64,000 bases of DNA from Nautilus pompilius (Eukaryota > Mollusca > Cephalopoda > Nautilida > Nautilidae), in NCBI GenBank assembly GCA_018389105.1, contig JACATO010000333.1, positions 1,178,001-1,242,000 on the forward strand, read 5' to 3'. The translations under genes were made by a program, and so were the position numbers. The notes under the pieces were generated by a model that saw nothing but the letters and a program-made list of their open reading frames with translations, searched no databases and had not been told where the DNA came from. Positions 48,815-63,300 of this stretch are shown in pieces (position 1 is the first letter of the stretch; each line of letters opens with the position of its first letter).

Positions 48815-51403
48815 TAGTAATACTAATAAAGCCTGGTCAGTATACATAGCAGTGAGTAATTTCAAGACTATTTAAATGTTAAGTCTGCAATATAAATCTC
48901 AGTAAATAATATTTATAATGTTAAGATATTTATAATTTTTTAAGTGTGGATCACAAAAAAAAAAACTTTTCCTAAAGTATGTTCGGAAACATTAAAATTA
49001 TCATTATTATTTTGCTTTAAAATAGTTTCTCTCTGTGGAGAAGGTAAGGAGATGGTGCAGGTTAGAAGGTTATCCTGATACAATGTTTTGGTGGCAGTGG
49101 ATAATTTGATTTTGTTTGTGTGGACGCAGAATGCTTCTTAGAGATTTAATTTATTATCATATTAGGCTGCTGTCTGCATATTATGTTGGTCACAGAAAAA
49201 CCGGTTCTATGGGGTACTTGGTTGGAGGGCTTTTCTAGAAGCACAAAGAGGTCCAAGAGGATTGTGTTCAGTCAATTACAAGCCTGAAGAGGGAGGAGAA
49301 GCTACATAGGCACAGTAACAATTAGAATTGGGTTGAGCACTCCCAGGTTAAAAGATGGGTTTGATTGTATAGTCCCTGGGTATCTCTTCTTCAAAGAAGG
49401 GCCATATCAACTTAACTATAATACTTACTGATCAACAAAATAGCAAAGAAATTTGTAAGCACACTGTAATGAATGATGCTTTTATGTTTTCAATGATAAA
49501 GAGAAAAGGCTAACAAGATGGTTATTGATATTTTGAAATTTAGCTAAGCACATAAGCATTGTTTATTAATTTCTGTATTATGCAAGTAATTGAAATTTTA
49601 GTGTAGTTCTTAAAATGCTAAATAGCCCATATGCATAAAAAAATTAACAGGCAGATTTTGATTTTGAAAAATTGCTTAATTGCCATCTGCTCAAATGGTT
49701 TATTTAAGAGGAAAAATAATCAAAGGTGATGCATCTTAGGCAGAAAATACTGAAATTCTATTACTTCTCTTAATTTCAACAAAAATGGCAATTAGCATTA
49801 AGTCATAATATTTCAGTGTCATAAACATTTTGAAAATTATATTCAAAATATTTGGCAAGATTGTAAAATTAAATTTATACCACATTAATTTTAACAAAAC
49901 TACTGTCAGCATACTTTAATATAGCTAAACTACTTTAATGATCTTATTTAAAAATTGAATACTGTTAATAGAAATTTATATTTTTTAGATAATGAAGAAA
50001 ATGCCATTAGTTCTTATTTGCAATGGTAAAGGAAATGAAGCTAATAGTTTCCAATGGAACAAAAGAGATTTTAATGATTTATCTATAAACATCTTTTATA
50101 TCACAGTGCTGCCATGATTCCAGTAAATGACTTAAGTTTCCATTATTGAAAACAACCATCTTGCGAAAAAAGATAAGGGTGAGGAAGCTATTACCTTTCT
50201 TAATTCAACACTTGCTTTTAAAATAAAATCAACAATGAGAAGAAATTGTTTTACACTTAAGTTTGTCTATATGTTAAATGCATTGTTGGGTTTAATAAAC
50301 ATGCAAAGCTGTTATTTAAAAGCTAACAAGATGTTTCAAATTCTGAAAACAATTTCTAATTTAGGCTATGAAACATTTGACTGCTAACACTTGTAACCTA
50401 GATGAATATATTAAACTAAATAGTGAAATATTGGATCTATAAACCAAAGCTGACTGAACCATAACTAAAACAAATCTGAGTCCCTCCAAAAGTATGAAAA
50501 CTCATCACGAGAAGAATTATGATTATGTTATAAGGTTTGAATAACATCTAGTCTTTATAATGATAGAGTAAAGATCTTTATTAAGACACGAGAACTTTAA
50601 AAAATTAACTTGTACCAGTAGTGCACAAACTTAAAAAAATCTTTTCTTAAGTAATCCATGAAACAAAAGCATGATGTGGGAACTAATTATTTTAAAAGAT
50701 AGTAGACAAAGAACCCTATTCTGAAGATGCTGATCATGATGTTATGCTTTAATTATCAACAAAAACCAAGCAAACAAACTTTAAGGTCAAACATCATAAT
50801 GATGATCATGAAAAATCTAGAGGAAAAAAAATGGACAGAACATTTATATTCTTTACTTTATTATGCAGGTAACAAACCTTTAAAAAACATTGTGTGTAAT
50901 GAACAGAATAGAAAACAAAATAGGTTCATTTTATTATTATTATTTTTATAAAAAAAAGTATTTCTTATCTCAGTAATATTTCTTTGGTTTTAATGAGCTA
51001 AAATTAAAAAAAAAAATCACTTTAGTCAGTTGAAAGCTCACTAAATAATTTAACTGCCAGGAGATGTAGAAGAGTTTGTTTGTGTGTGTGTGTGCTCAGC
51101 ATATTAAAATCATATTGAGTAAAAAATGTTAGGAATTGAAAAATCTTGGCCATTGTTCGACATACTGAGGACTATTCTAACAGTTCACTATATGCAAATG
51201 AAATTATCTTTCTTTTGTAAGCTCTGAACATATTTCAGTCATGCATACAAATCTAAATGTGTTAGATTATAATGTTGAATTTAAAAGGTTTTAAGTGAAA
51301 TAGCAAACTAAGTTACTGTTATATTAAATATTTCATGAAGAAGAAAATAAATAGTTTCAGAGTATTCGTCTCATAGAAAATATGTTTGTCTAAATTATTT
51401 AAA
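48815..51403. other. AT-rich non-coding DNA
   Basis: No assignable gene or repeat. A somewhat GC-richer block at 49020-49400 carries no motif I recognise. Confidence 0.5.
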
Positions 51404-51671
51404 CAAGGGTTAAGGAACCTATAGCCCACAACTTTGAAACAGCTCACAAATGATATTTATCTGTCACTACAAGCAGCTTAGCTGCACTAACCAGGTAACC
51501 GGGGAGGGGGGGGAGAGATATTTTTGACCTGGAAAGACTGTTTGTAATTTTAGTGCATATCACTGCAAGATCCTCTCTATATTATGTTGAGAGAAACTTG
51601 CTGTTCATGTGTATGAGGTTTATGCATGCACAAATCGCATGGCACAGTGATACAAAAGGATGTGTCCAAGT

Positions 51672-51696
51672 AAAAAAAAAAAAAAAAAAAAAAAAG
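51672..51696. repeat. 25-base poly-A run
   Basis: Uninterrupted A25 sits just before the first readable codons of the GTF2IRD2/ZBED-like hAT remnant. Confidence 0.97.
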
Positions 51697-52483
51697 ATGA
51701 AAAATATCATTTATTTCAAGAAAAATTGACTCAGAAATATTTCTTTGTGAAGTAAATGGAAAACATTATTTCTTGTGTGGTGAAGCTTTAGCATTAATGA
51801 AAAAAAGGTGAATCTAGGATGCCATTATACAACAAAATGTGGAAAATATGCTGATCTCTGGGGATAGCCACACATTGAGAAGATTGAAAGCTTGAAGAAA
51901 ATATGATTGCATAGCAGCCTGTATTTACCAGGCAAAATAAAGAATTAGGTAGTATTGTGCATGCTAGTAGCTATGCAGTGAGTGAACCAATAGCAAAACA
52001 CCTAAAGCCTTATTCAGATGGTGAATTTGCTGGAAAATTTCTAGTACTGGCTAAAAGTATTTTTTGCTCCAGAGGACTGTTTCCAATTGAATTCAGGATA
52101 TGGCTGCAAACATGGATGGATCATTAAAAGAGCACCTAGCAAAATTTGTGGGGGGTATTCTCTCTCATCATAGACCAGAATACAGATGCTGCCAACATTG
52201 AAACCTATTCATGACTAAACTACAGGAGGTCAGCAATGAAAAAACTTGATTTAAAATTTATAAACTAAATAGTATCATTACTAATGGAGGCTCATCTGTA
52301 ACAGAGTTGCAAAAAAGGCTGGTAACTTTACTCAAGAAGGAAATGGAGCAGCTCAATCTTGACACTTCTGATTTGACTGTGTGTCACTGCACAATCCATC
52401 AATAGCAGTTCTGCTCATGTCCCACTGAAAATGTAATGTCATTTGTGGTTTTAAATAAACTTCAAAAGATGAGTCCTAAACTG

Positions 52484-53563
52484 CACTGGACAACAACCAA
52501 TTTGTTACTGAGGTAAAGGCATGTCTTAGAGTAATTTGAGTATGCTGTTTTCAAATCTGAAATCAGAATTAACCAAATATGTAAGGATTTTAGTTACAGA
52601 AATAAATGGAAATCTAATGTTATATATTTTGACTGTTCTTTTTAGTACTGTGCACACACAGCACGCTACATGGGAGAACCACATCATTGTCTGCTTACAT
52701 GTACACACGTGCTGCTTGTGCTTGTGGAATAGCTGAGATGATGCAAATCACTATAAGATCAAAGAATGGCCATCCAGACAGACCATACTCCAAGAAAATT
52801 AAATGTGCAACATGCCACTGGTAAGTCCACAAAGAATATTTCTACCACTGCATGTAAAACTGGGACGAACAAAGAGCTTTGTAAAGGCAATGGTGTTGAA
52901 GGTATGGAATTTCTTTATCTGATGCCAAGTTGGAATATTTGTCGGACCACAAATTTGTGATTTATTTTCCGATCCAGTCGAGGTTTAACCCACTGGAACT
53001 GGCTGCATGGGAGGCTTTCAAAATGGTAGTCCACAATTTCCTCGGGCACCACAAACCAGACAACTATGCCGAGTTGGTTCAAGACATGATAAAAGCCTTT
53101 GAAGAGATAGGTTGCCGTATGTTGCTGCAGTTGAATTTTCTATTCACACTTGGATTTATTTCCAGCTAACCTTGGTGCTGTGAGTGATGAGCATGGAGAG
53201 AGGTTCCACCAACACATAGTGGGTCTCCATTGCCTTTATCAGGGGAGATTCAACTCCAACATGATGGTTTCTTCAGAGACAAACCACTGCTGTTCACAAG
53301 CGTAAAATCAAGTACCTAAAGCATTTCTACACAGTTAATGTATACTTTATACAATGTGTTTATATTGTGAAATTAATTTATTTTTTGTGATGTGCTTGAT
53401 TTATTAATAAACAATGGTTGAAAATGACATTTTTCTGTAACTACAAATCCTGACGTGCTGGGTCAATTCTGGCTCTAGATTTGGAACCAGCTGCTTGGTT
53501 TAATAAAAGACACTACATATACTTCAGTAGCAGACGAAAAAAGTTAATTTTTGTTGTCCAGTG
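52484..53563 (+). mobile_element. Nested 1,080-bp element with 13-bp inverted ends, unknown family
   Basis: CACTGGACAACAA at 52484-52496 is repeated exactly, inverted, at 53551-53563, with weaker AT-rich similarity further in. The element breaks the hAT coding remains between codons that are adjacent in related transposases. Joining 52483 to 53564 keeps the hAT frame and the usual spacing, and I see no target duplication. It carries a decayed protein of its own (listed separately). The ends resemble no superfamily I can name with confidence. Confidence 0.7.
52815..53330 (+). pseudogene. Fragment of an uncharacterised repeat-associated animal protein family
   Basis: Pieces in three frames: FLPLHVKLGRTKSFVKAM (near 52835; the family has LLPPLHIKLGLMKNFVKAL), GIFVGPQI (near 52935), AWEAFKMVVHNFLGHHKPDN and YAELVQDMIKAFEEIGCRM (53005-53120), then LGAVSDEHGERFHQHIVGL and YQGRFNSNMM (53170-53265). 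These are the landmarks of a protein family found in many copies in spiders, insects and molluscs and usually annotated as hypothetical. Its biochemical role is not known to me. Only the C-terminal half is present, and it is frame-shifted. Confidence 0.75.
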
Positions 53564-54394
53564 TTGCTAGTTCAACGAACTGTTGAAAGATATCAAATCA
53601 AAATATGGTGAACTGGCATACTATGATGAAATACATTGACTCAAAGGGAAGGCCTGTAGGAGAACTCACTGACAACCATTAGTGGATTAATCAGCATCTC
53701 ATTTTCATTCTTCATAGTTGATATTAGTCAGTTATCAGGCTTGAATATAAAACTGCAGGGCCCAAAGCATTTGATTGCTATGTTCTCACATGTAAAAGAA
53801 TTTGAAAAGAAGCTATATCTGTAGAGAAGCCAGCTGAGAGAAAGCAATACCACACATTTTCCAACACTTTCACTCAACAAGCTAAATTCAACTGAAGATT
53901 ATGGAGATGAGTTGCCATTTTTGCTCAAGCAATTTAGAAAATGATTTCAAGATTTCAGAAGAAAGGAGAATGTAATGAAAATGTCTCCAAATCCTTTTGA
54001 TATTGATGCTGCCAATGATCTGAAAACCCGCTGATGGAGTTTTACAAACTATATTGCTGCAATTTCCTGAATTTGAGGGAGCCTTCAATGGAAATTACAA
54101 TTATTCTTTGGCAGCCATGTGAACAAGTCTTTTCAAAAGTAAAAATTCCAGAATGCAGCACCAGAACCAGGTTAACAGATGCGTATCTGAAAAAAAACAA
54201 CTTTGTGTGTCAGAACTGCTAACATCATGCTACTGAGAGGAGAGCAAGCACAGACATTGCATTAGAGCAGTAAAGATGGGTCCCCAGTAATTTTTGTGTT
54301 ATTATTGGATTAAGCTGTGTTAATGTGTGCCCTGTCAAGGTAGTTGAAAATCCTATTTGGCCCTCAGTAAAGAAGAAATTCATTCCCCATCTGT

Positions 54395-57300
54395 GATTTA
54401 AACCAAACCAGATTTTATCTGCCTATAGTTTACATTAGTATTTATAGTAGTATATAAGTCAAAACAAATATGATTTTATAAAAGCTAAGTTAATGCTAAT
54501 CTAATACTGATCGATAAGCTATTGAGTTTTCCTTTTATCTCATTTTTTTTATATATATATTTAGTAGCCTAAATTTGAATTAGGTGCAGTATGACAAAAG
54601 TAGTTTGGATTACAGGTTCTTTTATACTATGATTTTTTTAAATTGGTGCAGGAAAAAATATTTTCGAAGTGATTATTTATTCCTGAAGTTATATTTATGG
54701 AAACTTTTGTTTCAGATTTTTATTGCAGTGGATGCAGGTTATAACTGTAAGAATAATACAGTAATCTGATGAGATCAGGTTAGTAGTTTATGGCTCAAGA
54801 CACACTAAAGTTAATGTCAAATGCTACCAGAATAGAACTTGTCATGTTGATATTACAAGACTTTTGATAATTCTTGTCATATTAATACTACTACTCATTT
54901 ATGTTCTTCAGATTTTATAAACACCTGATAATGATGTGCCTTCTAAAAGATGAAATAATTTTCTATTGGTCATAATAATTTTTTTTCATATTAAAATGAA
55001 GGGTCTAAAATATTTTGAGAAATCTGGCTTATTTAGGGTTATGTGATATGTTTTCCTTAAAGAAAGGCAAGCATAAATGTTTGTTCAAGTGTACCATGAC
55101 AACACGATACATCAATTATAATATAAAGATGTGTAGAATCTAATGAGTAAACTATGGCATGGTTACTTCTAAATTCTCTTTAGGTATTTTACCTTCAGTC
55201 TTGTTGTGATAAATATACCATATCTACTTAATAATAAACTATAAAATTGTTAGAAATATATTCTTTCATTGTCCTTGGTTGATCTATCTTAAAATTTCTT
55301 TAGGGAGACTGAATAATGACTATATTTTAATCCTCTGGTTAACTACAGAAGGCATCACACATTTCAAAGAACTACAAAAAAGCAAACAAATTTTATTTGC
55401 TGGCTGCCATTAAAAGGGAGAGAGAGGCACTGTTACTGTGTAGACAGCTATGTGCAACAAAGCAGTAAGAACAAATTGATGGTAGACAGACATTACTGGT
55501 CTGTTTTCTACATAGATCAACATCAAGTTTGTCAGGAAAATTTACTTTGCTGCTGCTCCTTTCCCCCCAAATCAAATGAATAAAAGATTTCAAATTTTCT
55601 TTTTCTGAAGGGAATGGTTTTTATTTAAAAACTGTTCAAAATGACATTGAGATGTAATCACCAGTAATGTTGAGCTTGTTCATGATGGAAGTTCAGTTGG
55701 AAAATTACGTTTTCCATAGCCAGGGATCCATACCCAATCACCAAAAACTGATGACGACTAAAAATCCACTCCACACCTATCTTACTAACCCAAAGATTCT
55801 CATTATTTAAGCTCTTCTTGCCGATAATTCTAAGCACCTATAATTTCTTTTTTTAAAAAAAAAAACATTTTTAAAATTATGTTGAATAATTTACAGCATT
55901 GGTAAAATTATAGCATCAAGTTTCATTTTTAATTTAAACAAGATGAACTTGTATTGTGCATTACAATGTGAAAATGCAGTTGATTAAGTCATGTTTGGAT
56001 ATCCATAGGGTCTTAATGTGGTAATTTATTTTTGAGATTCTACTATAAAGCAATAAACTTTAAAATTTCACTCTTTGCAATTTTGTTTTGGCTAAAGAAA
56101 AGTATTTTAAAGAAGGAAATTCATAAATAATGAATTGTAAACAAATATACATAAATAGACAAACAAAATCAATCTGGATGATGCATTCATTTTGGCTACA
56201 AACATGTTAAGTAATATCAGAATAGTTTTGTTTTCTATACTTTAGTCCAGCCAAAGATTTTTATTAGTCTGAACTACATATATCTTCACATTCAATACTT
56301 AATGATTCTGATTAAGATCTAAAGGTAATTATTAACATTCTTTCTTAGCATATCCAAAAATGCAGAAAAAAATCTTTCCCTTTTCCATTTTACTTAATAT
56401 TTTTTAGCATTGAACCCAGTTTTCCATTTGACTGACCATTCCAATAACTTAACCATAGATCACCTTATTTGATGATAGCTTGATATTTTGAGAATAAAAG
56501 AAACAATAAATTTGTTAAAATTGTGCAATTATACAAAATATTTTTCCCTTAGGCATCTTTAACTATGCAAAGTAGTTTTTTTTTTGTGAATTTATATGGA
56601 AATAAGTGCAGGTAACATTCTTCACATCTTGCAAGAAAAGCCATCTTTCATTATAATGAAGACCTATTTATTAGGTGATACCACTTGCTTCTGGTAAAGA
56701 ATTTCTTAAATGCCTTCAATAAAACACAAATTTTGAGTAGAAATCAACCCCCCCCAATAAAAAAAATCACTGAGATCTTACTAGTTCACTATGTATCATG
56801 TATTATTTAATCTTTGTAGTGTTTTTCCCCAAAATTAAAGATCTAAATGCCATCAGTTTTTTCTTATTTAAAGTTAATACTTTACACACTCAAGGCCTAA
56901 AATACATAAATCATACTCAATCTCTTAGTGCCTCTTTGTCTGATGTATAGCGCTATTTATTTTTAATGCTATGTAAAATTTCATTTTAAATATGCATTAG
57001 AAGAACAGAAAAGGTTTCAAATGCTTTTCTAATAGCTACTTTTTCCAAGTATGTTTTTCCAATTTAAGATTAGCACAAAGCCATACAATAGCCTCTTAAG
57101 TTACCAGTGATCCTTTGTTTGGTACAAATAGGCAGAACTGGATGGTTGATTTCTTAGGAAAGAATCTAGGCCTGCAAGTTTAAAAAGTGGAAAAAGAGAG
57201 TTGTAGAGAATATGTTTAAAATTATATATATTTAAAAACTGCAGCTAGATAGGATATTCATTTTAAAAGTGAGGTTTACAGTAGCCAGAGATCAGATTAA

Positions 57301-60300
57301 AATGTGAGGTTAATGCTAATTTTTTAAAGAAATAAACCTTTGAATGTTTTTTTAATTTTTTAAGTTCATAACTTTAATTATTTCATAGTTTGTAGTGACA
57401 TTATCTTCCATTAATTTGAATTAGAATATAAAATTTACAAATGTAAATGAGTATTACCTTAGACACACTGCTATAGTAGACCAGCTTTCTATAACTAAAA
57501 TTTGTTAGAGGAAAACTGTCCAAAGAACTTTATGGCTTGTCAGAATAGTTAAATAATCTGTTGACTTCCAGGATAATGACAGTTATTAGTGTGTATTCAA
57601 AATTCAGGTGATTTACAAAAAACTAGACAAAATAAATTAGGCACCACTAAAAAAATCAAAAATCAAACATATTTGGAGTTGCTAAATTACTTTCATAATG
57701 AAAATAAATGTGTCGAGGCCTTAATACAAAATCATAACATACCAAGTTAGTATGGAACTGCTCCACAATTGCTCCATTACGTCACCAACCATAGTTTGAT
57801 GAAGCTGCAAAAACTGGAACTCCTAGACTGCATGAGTTCTCTTTGCTACTCAGTTCACTGCAGGCAGCCACCAATGTCATACAACATCAATGTCTACCCA
57901 TCAAGATGGAACTCTTGGAATGTTATTATTTCCACAAGATGGTTAGACTAAGGTTCAGTCCATCCTCCCTAAAGTCTCTCATTGAAGGTAGACATATAAT
58001 GTATTGAGCCCTAGGAAAGAGCATAACCATCCACCAAAATAAAATCTGCTAAACAAGGCCAGTGAGTAATGAATGGACATAGATAGTTGTGCCATGATTT
58101 TGGTTTTGCAGTTGTATGAACACTGTAGTAGATTCCATCTCATATGATGATTGAGCCATCACCTGGGCATATCTCATTACTGTAAAATTGCCATAGCATC
58201 CTCAAACTGTCTTCAAAAAACATGGACAACCATCATGGAAATCAAGGGAGAACCTGTAAAGAGAACAGTGGGCCAATAATGTCTTGCTGTTATACAGCAC
58301 TGCAGTAATTGAGCTAGCATGCTTCATTTGTGACAAATCAATAACATACAAAAGTTTGCTTGATATAATTGTTTCTTATAATCTATTAATTATCTTGTGG
58401 AATTATCAATTGAGCTACACAACATCATCAAAGTGCTCTCTTGAGCATATGTATAGTATGCCAGTCCTAGGAAATTCTCTAATATTTTGTCCATAATCTG
58501 CATATTAAGACAAAAAAAAACAAAGTTAGAGTGAAATAGCATACTGATTAATTCAAAAAGAATTTCTACAGTAATACTAGTTTTAACAGTGAGTTAACTA
58601 AGCATCTAAGCATGTCTGAACAAAACCTGGGCTTTACTGCATAAAGGGAACTGCCCTCCTACCATTAAATTACATGCCAAATGCCTAGTATGGATGATTT
58701 GTATAAACTGCTTTGGTTAGATAAATACACATTTACCATCTGTATTTGATTTTCAAATTTGTTTTAATTTATTGTAAAAATTATGATGCACCACTTTTTT
58801 TTCTCTAATAAACTGATAGTCCTCTAATTAACAAGTGATAAAATGGCAGGGCTTGTTTAAATTGTCTCCACAAGTTACCTTTCAGGGAATTCCTATATTG
58901 ACAAAGTTGTCCAGCCTGATTTTGTTTTCAAATTAATTATTTTTTGTAAATTGAAAACTGTTTTGAGCTTATATTGCAGTCAAAAGATGTTGCCAAAGAA
59001 AAAAGTCTAGGATTCAGAATCAGAGAATAGTGGTTACAATGCATTTATTTTTTAATATATATGACAAATTTTATTAGAGTTCATTCATTTTAAAGCTTTG
59101 TGTAAATTTTAGCTATAATTAAACATCAAAATAAATATTTTAAAATATCCCAAGATGTAGGGCATTAAAGAAAGAGAAAATTCAATCAATATTGCTCAAT
59201 TTAGAGTTTTCATTTTTGGTAAAATCAGTTTCTCAAAAATATGGCAATACTACTACATATCTAGAGAAATTGTATATATATATGTGTGTGTGTGTGTGAA
59301 CAGAGCACACATTTCAAACATTATCCAGATTAGTTGCCGCTTTCAGTTCATAATTTAGCATATATGTACAATATCAGCTGATATTTTTTATCTGCCTTTT
59401 TTTAAGAAGTGAAAATAGTCATGGATGCAGTGGTACAAGCAAGGATCAATAATTTCATAGATTAACTGAAACATTGATCCAAATCATGATATTTGAGTGG
59501 CTAATTTTACTTTCTCTAAGAGTTCCCATTATTAACATTTATTATCAAATATCAATTTGTATATGCTAAATACTTTTAATATGCCTTGAGAATATTTTTG
59601 CCAAATAAAGCCACTATAGCATATGGAAAATGAAAGTAAATATAAATCCATGCATTAAGTAGCTGACACTGAATAATTCACTAATAAAAGTATAAATATT
59701 AACAGACTGTTTAAGAGTGATCTGAAAAAATTTGGATAGGGTTCATTTGGGGCCTCACTAGCTGTCATGCAACATACTGGTATTGTAGTATGAGTCAATA
59801 CACCTCTTTCTCTCTGCTGCTGCTAAATATTACTTCTTTCCAAAGATAGAAAAGGGCAGAGTTCAGAGTAGTGGTTTGGTATATATATATATATGGCATG
59901 CATGTTCAAAGCATATGTAAACTGAGAATACAGCAGAAAACCATTCGCAGGCTTTACTTATGTTTTCTTTTACCAGTGACTAAGGATAAAAACTGAAAGC
60001 ACTTTTTCTCAGTTTAAACTTGTTGCATTGGAAACTTAAATATCTTTACATTTTCCAATATTTGCAAGTATAAATTGCAAAAAACATTTTTGAAATATAG
60101 AAAATTGTGTTTTAAATTTGGGGATGAAGTACAAAACTTAGAAGAAATGTTTATTGTGTTTGATCTTTAATTGGAAAATAAATCATAGTAATTTTTTCCA
60201 AAAGCAAACACGTAAAACTGTTAAGTAGATAAAGTTAAAATGATATAATCAAAAATCTTGCAAGATAATGTGGTATACTGCTACATATTTAAATAACTTA

Positions 60301-63300
60301 AATTTGATGTAAATCCATATAGTATAACCAGAGACCTGAATTGTGAAGCATCTCCCCTGTAATGCAGAGATTTTCATCAAATGGGTAAAGTAGTATTTTT
60401 ATTTTAAAAAACTTATATAAATATACTTTATAATATGACAAGCAATCATCTACAGGAATTTTTTTTCATATCTCGCTCAATTTCTAAATACCAACTAAGT
60501 ATATAAAAAAAAATATATTTTTATAGTAAAAGTTTTTTTTTTAATAAGTAGCTAATAACTGGAATTTTTCATGCATTTCAGATTTTGTATGAATCACACT
60601 AGGTGATTGCAATTTCAGGATATTTTAAATATATATTCCCCCATCTATATATCTATATGCTACCTTTGCAATGTTTTCTCTAACGTATCATTTCCTTTAA
60701 AGTTTGTTTCAAGCAAATCTTGAACAAATTAATAAAGGATTTACAAATGCTAAACCTAGCAAATGTGCTCAAGGAAAATTGGTACATGTTTTAATCATGA
60801 TTACTGCAACATGAAGCACAAATAAACTATAAGTTTTTGTTTTTTTTTAAATTGATGTTAGTACTAAAGAAAAATGAAAAAAAATGGTGTAAAAATTACT
60901 GATTTAATGGTATACTTTTGCAGTGAGTCAGTATTTCCCATTATAGTAAATTACATAAGCATCCAGGGAAAAAAGAAAACAACAAGAAGTTTGGTAAATG
61001 ATGGCACCATGTGAGGAATACATACATTTTTTTTTCCAAATCTATTTAATTTAAGGCCATTCTGATTAAGGGAGAGTAAGCATAGGCATAATTGTAATGT
61101 GTAATTTCATGCTGTTAATTAACCATGTATTTGACTTTAGGTGGTCAGCCCTAATAATGGAACAGACTGAGATACCAATAATGATTTTATGGTAACAATA
61201 ATCTTAAAATATTAATTGATGTTTGGCTCTCTTTTCAGAAAAATTACCAGTGCTTGAAAAAAATCTGAGTGAATCGATCAAATGGTTATTTTCTTAATAC
61301 ATTTATCCAAGAGGGCATTTTAGATAGCAAATTACAATTACTCATTGATTATTATCTTAACTAATTGCGCTGTGGGGATAGATTGTATGTATTTTACATT
61401 GAATGCCCCTCAGAAGCTGAATTTTATGCCTTATCTTATTGGTAGAAAATGCACACATTTTACTTTAGCCTCTTAATGTTGATATTTATTAACTTGAGAA
61501 CTGTGCAACAGTTTTAGAGTAAGGTACATAGAAATAAATTTTAATGAAGACTAATATTGCTCTTGATTTGCTTTGATATGTGATGTCCCATTTTTCAGGG
61601 TCACTAAAAAAAATGCCACTGAAAGTGATCCTAGTTATGTTTTGCTCAGTCAGTCAATCCGAACATTTTATTTTATTTTTCTCTTATATGTACTATTTAG
61701 TCTTGCTTCAAAATAAGTGACAAATTGTTAGTTTAAAATTTGTGAATTGAATGTCAAAATCCATACAATGTTGGTATCTAATCAAAGGTTTAGGCTTCTG
61801 AAAAGTCACAAAGATAGTGAGTTATACAATTGCCAAGGGTTGGCACTGTAGGTGACTTGTCAGTGTGCTCAACCATAAGGAGAGAGGCTCTCTAAATCGA
61901 AATACTAGTTAATAAGTGGGGAGGAACAAACTTTCTACCTGCCATTTGTAAAAAGAAAGAAAAATGGATAAACTAAAGAATATTTTCTGAATGACTTTTA
62001 AAAACAATGTAAAACACCCAAATTATATAGTAACTACCTGATTTAATGAATCAGTTGTCTTAAGAAATCAATTTAGTTTCCAATGGTGGTTTCTTAAGAG
62101 TATTTTCAAATCTGGATTTTTATTTTTATAGTTTTATTTAACAAGGACAGCATTGGATTTATTGAAATGTAAATGCTTATGTATCTTATTCTGTGTCTGA
62201 GTTAAGAATAAAGTTAAACAGTCTGGGAGTTTACTGAAACACAGTTTGTAAACTATTCCCATTCAAAGCTTTTACTCCCTCCTACCCCAACAAAAAACAA
62301 ACTGCTGCTTAAAATAAATATATTCCTCTTGGTTCAACTTGACTAAATTAAGGTTAGATTTTCTTACACAATTATGAATCAGATACATTGAGCTATGTAG
62401 CTAAGACATTAATACAATGTCTATTTTTCACAGTTCCAATTTAATATTAAAATTTTTTTCCTGTGATTCATCAAAATTGATAAATGATTCAGTACCTATT
62501 ATCTACAGAGATATGTAGTCAATTAAACAAGTAAAATGGTTACACAAGATCATAAGCATTTCAGGTGATATATCTAGAAAATTTGAATACATGATGCTTT
62601 CTAATGCATTTTGGTGTACCAATGAATATTAGAACCATTATTTTTTTAAAAAACATATCGTTGATCCCAACTTTGCCCCTTAAATAATGGATGGATTTTT
62701 AACTAATTTTTTTTTGTCTGTGTGACACCTGTAATTTTTGCATTTTGAATTTCCCAGATAGCCTTACAAGAAGAATTTTATATGATAATTATTACTACAA
62801 AAGGAAGTGTGCAGTAAACTTATCTTAAATCCCCATTTGTTTCATTACATTAATATAATGGAATTAAACTAAATCAAACAAAAGATTTTTGCATTTTTGT
62901 TTCAAATGAGAATTTGTATGTTTTTCAAATATTTATTTTCTAAAAGACGACAACAAATTTAGAGACATGATCAAAAAAACATTTACATCACCCTACCTAA
63001 TCGTACACATCCTTTAATTCTTAATATGACATCACTGATCTATTGGATTTGTAGCGTTAATTATGTTAACTGTACATTTGTTAACAGATATCTAGATTTT
63101 TCAGTGGTACTTTTACCTGAAAAGCTTTCAATTTTCTCTAAGCAACTTTCTTATAAAGGAAATTTTTGGTATATTCTCAAGATTTTTATATTACTTTGAA
63201 TTACTGTTTCAAATATGACTAATTAAGAGACTGGGTACCAAGTTTTGAGTGAAAACTGCAGTGTCACATTTAAGATGCAATTGGCATCCTAAGTTTCTAT

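Larger units (their letters stand above)
51700..54260 (+). pseudogene. GTF2IRD2/ZBED5-like hAT transposase, disabled and interrupted
   Basis: Before the nested element: FQEKLTQKYFFV, CGEALALMKK with a following H-Y-T-T-K-C (a BED-like finger, 51715-51830), ENMIA-QPVFTRQNKE (near 51900), AVSEPIAKHLKPYSDGEFAGK (near 51975) and YHCTIHQ-like CHCTIHQ (near 52385). After it: FNELLKDIKSKYGELAYYDE (near 53575), QLSGLNIKLQGPKHLIAMF (near 53735), EFEKKLYL-RSQLRESNTTHFPT (near 53800), FRK-FQDFRRKENVMKMSPNPFDI (near 53935), and the C-terminal CEQVFSKVKIPECSTRTRLTDAYLK (near 54120). The last part matches the dimerisation segment C-E-Q-L-F-S-x-M-K of these transposases. Many stops and shifts are present. 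Confidence 0.85.
51404..54394 (+). mobile_element. hAT element, GTF2IRD2/ZBED-like, split by a nested element
   Basis: The left end CAAGGGTTAAGGAACCTATAGCCC has the look of a hAT CAGGGGTT-x-x-x-AACCTATGGCCC end. The right end, as complement, is CAGATGGGGAATGAATTTC, followed inward by GAGGGCC. The flanks TATTTAAA (51396-51403) and GATTTAAA (54395-54402) differ at one base and may be the 8-bp duplication. Both inferred ends are diverged, so the limits could be off by some bases. Coding remains fill the interior on either side of the nested element. Confidence 0.65.

Noticed and set aside
61220..61320. Possible terminal exon after CTCTTTTCAG
   Set aside because: Only a 17-codon frame follows before a stop, with no upstream partner exon and no recognisable protein.
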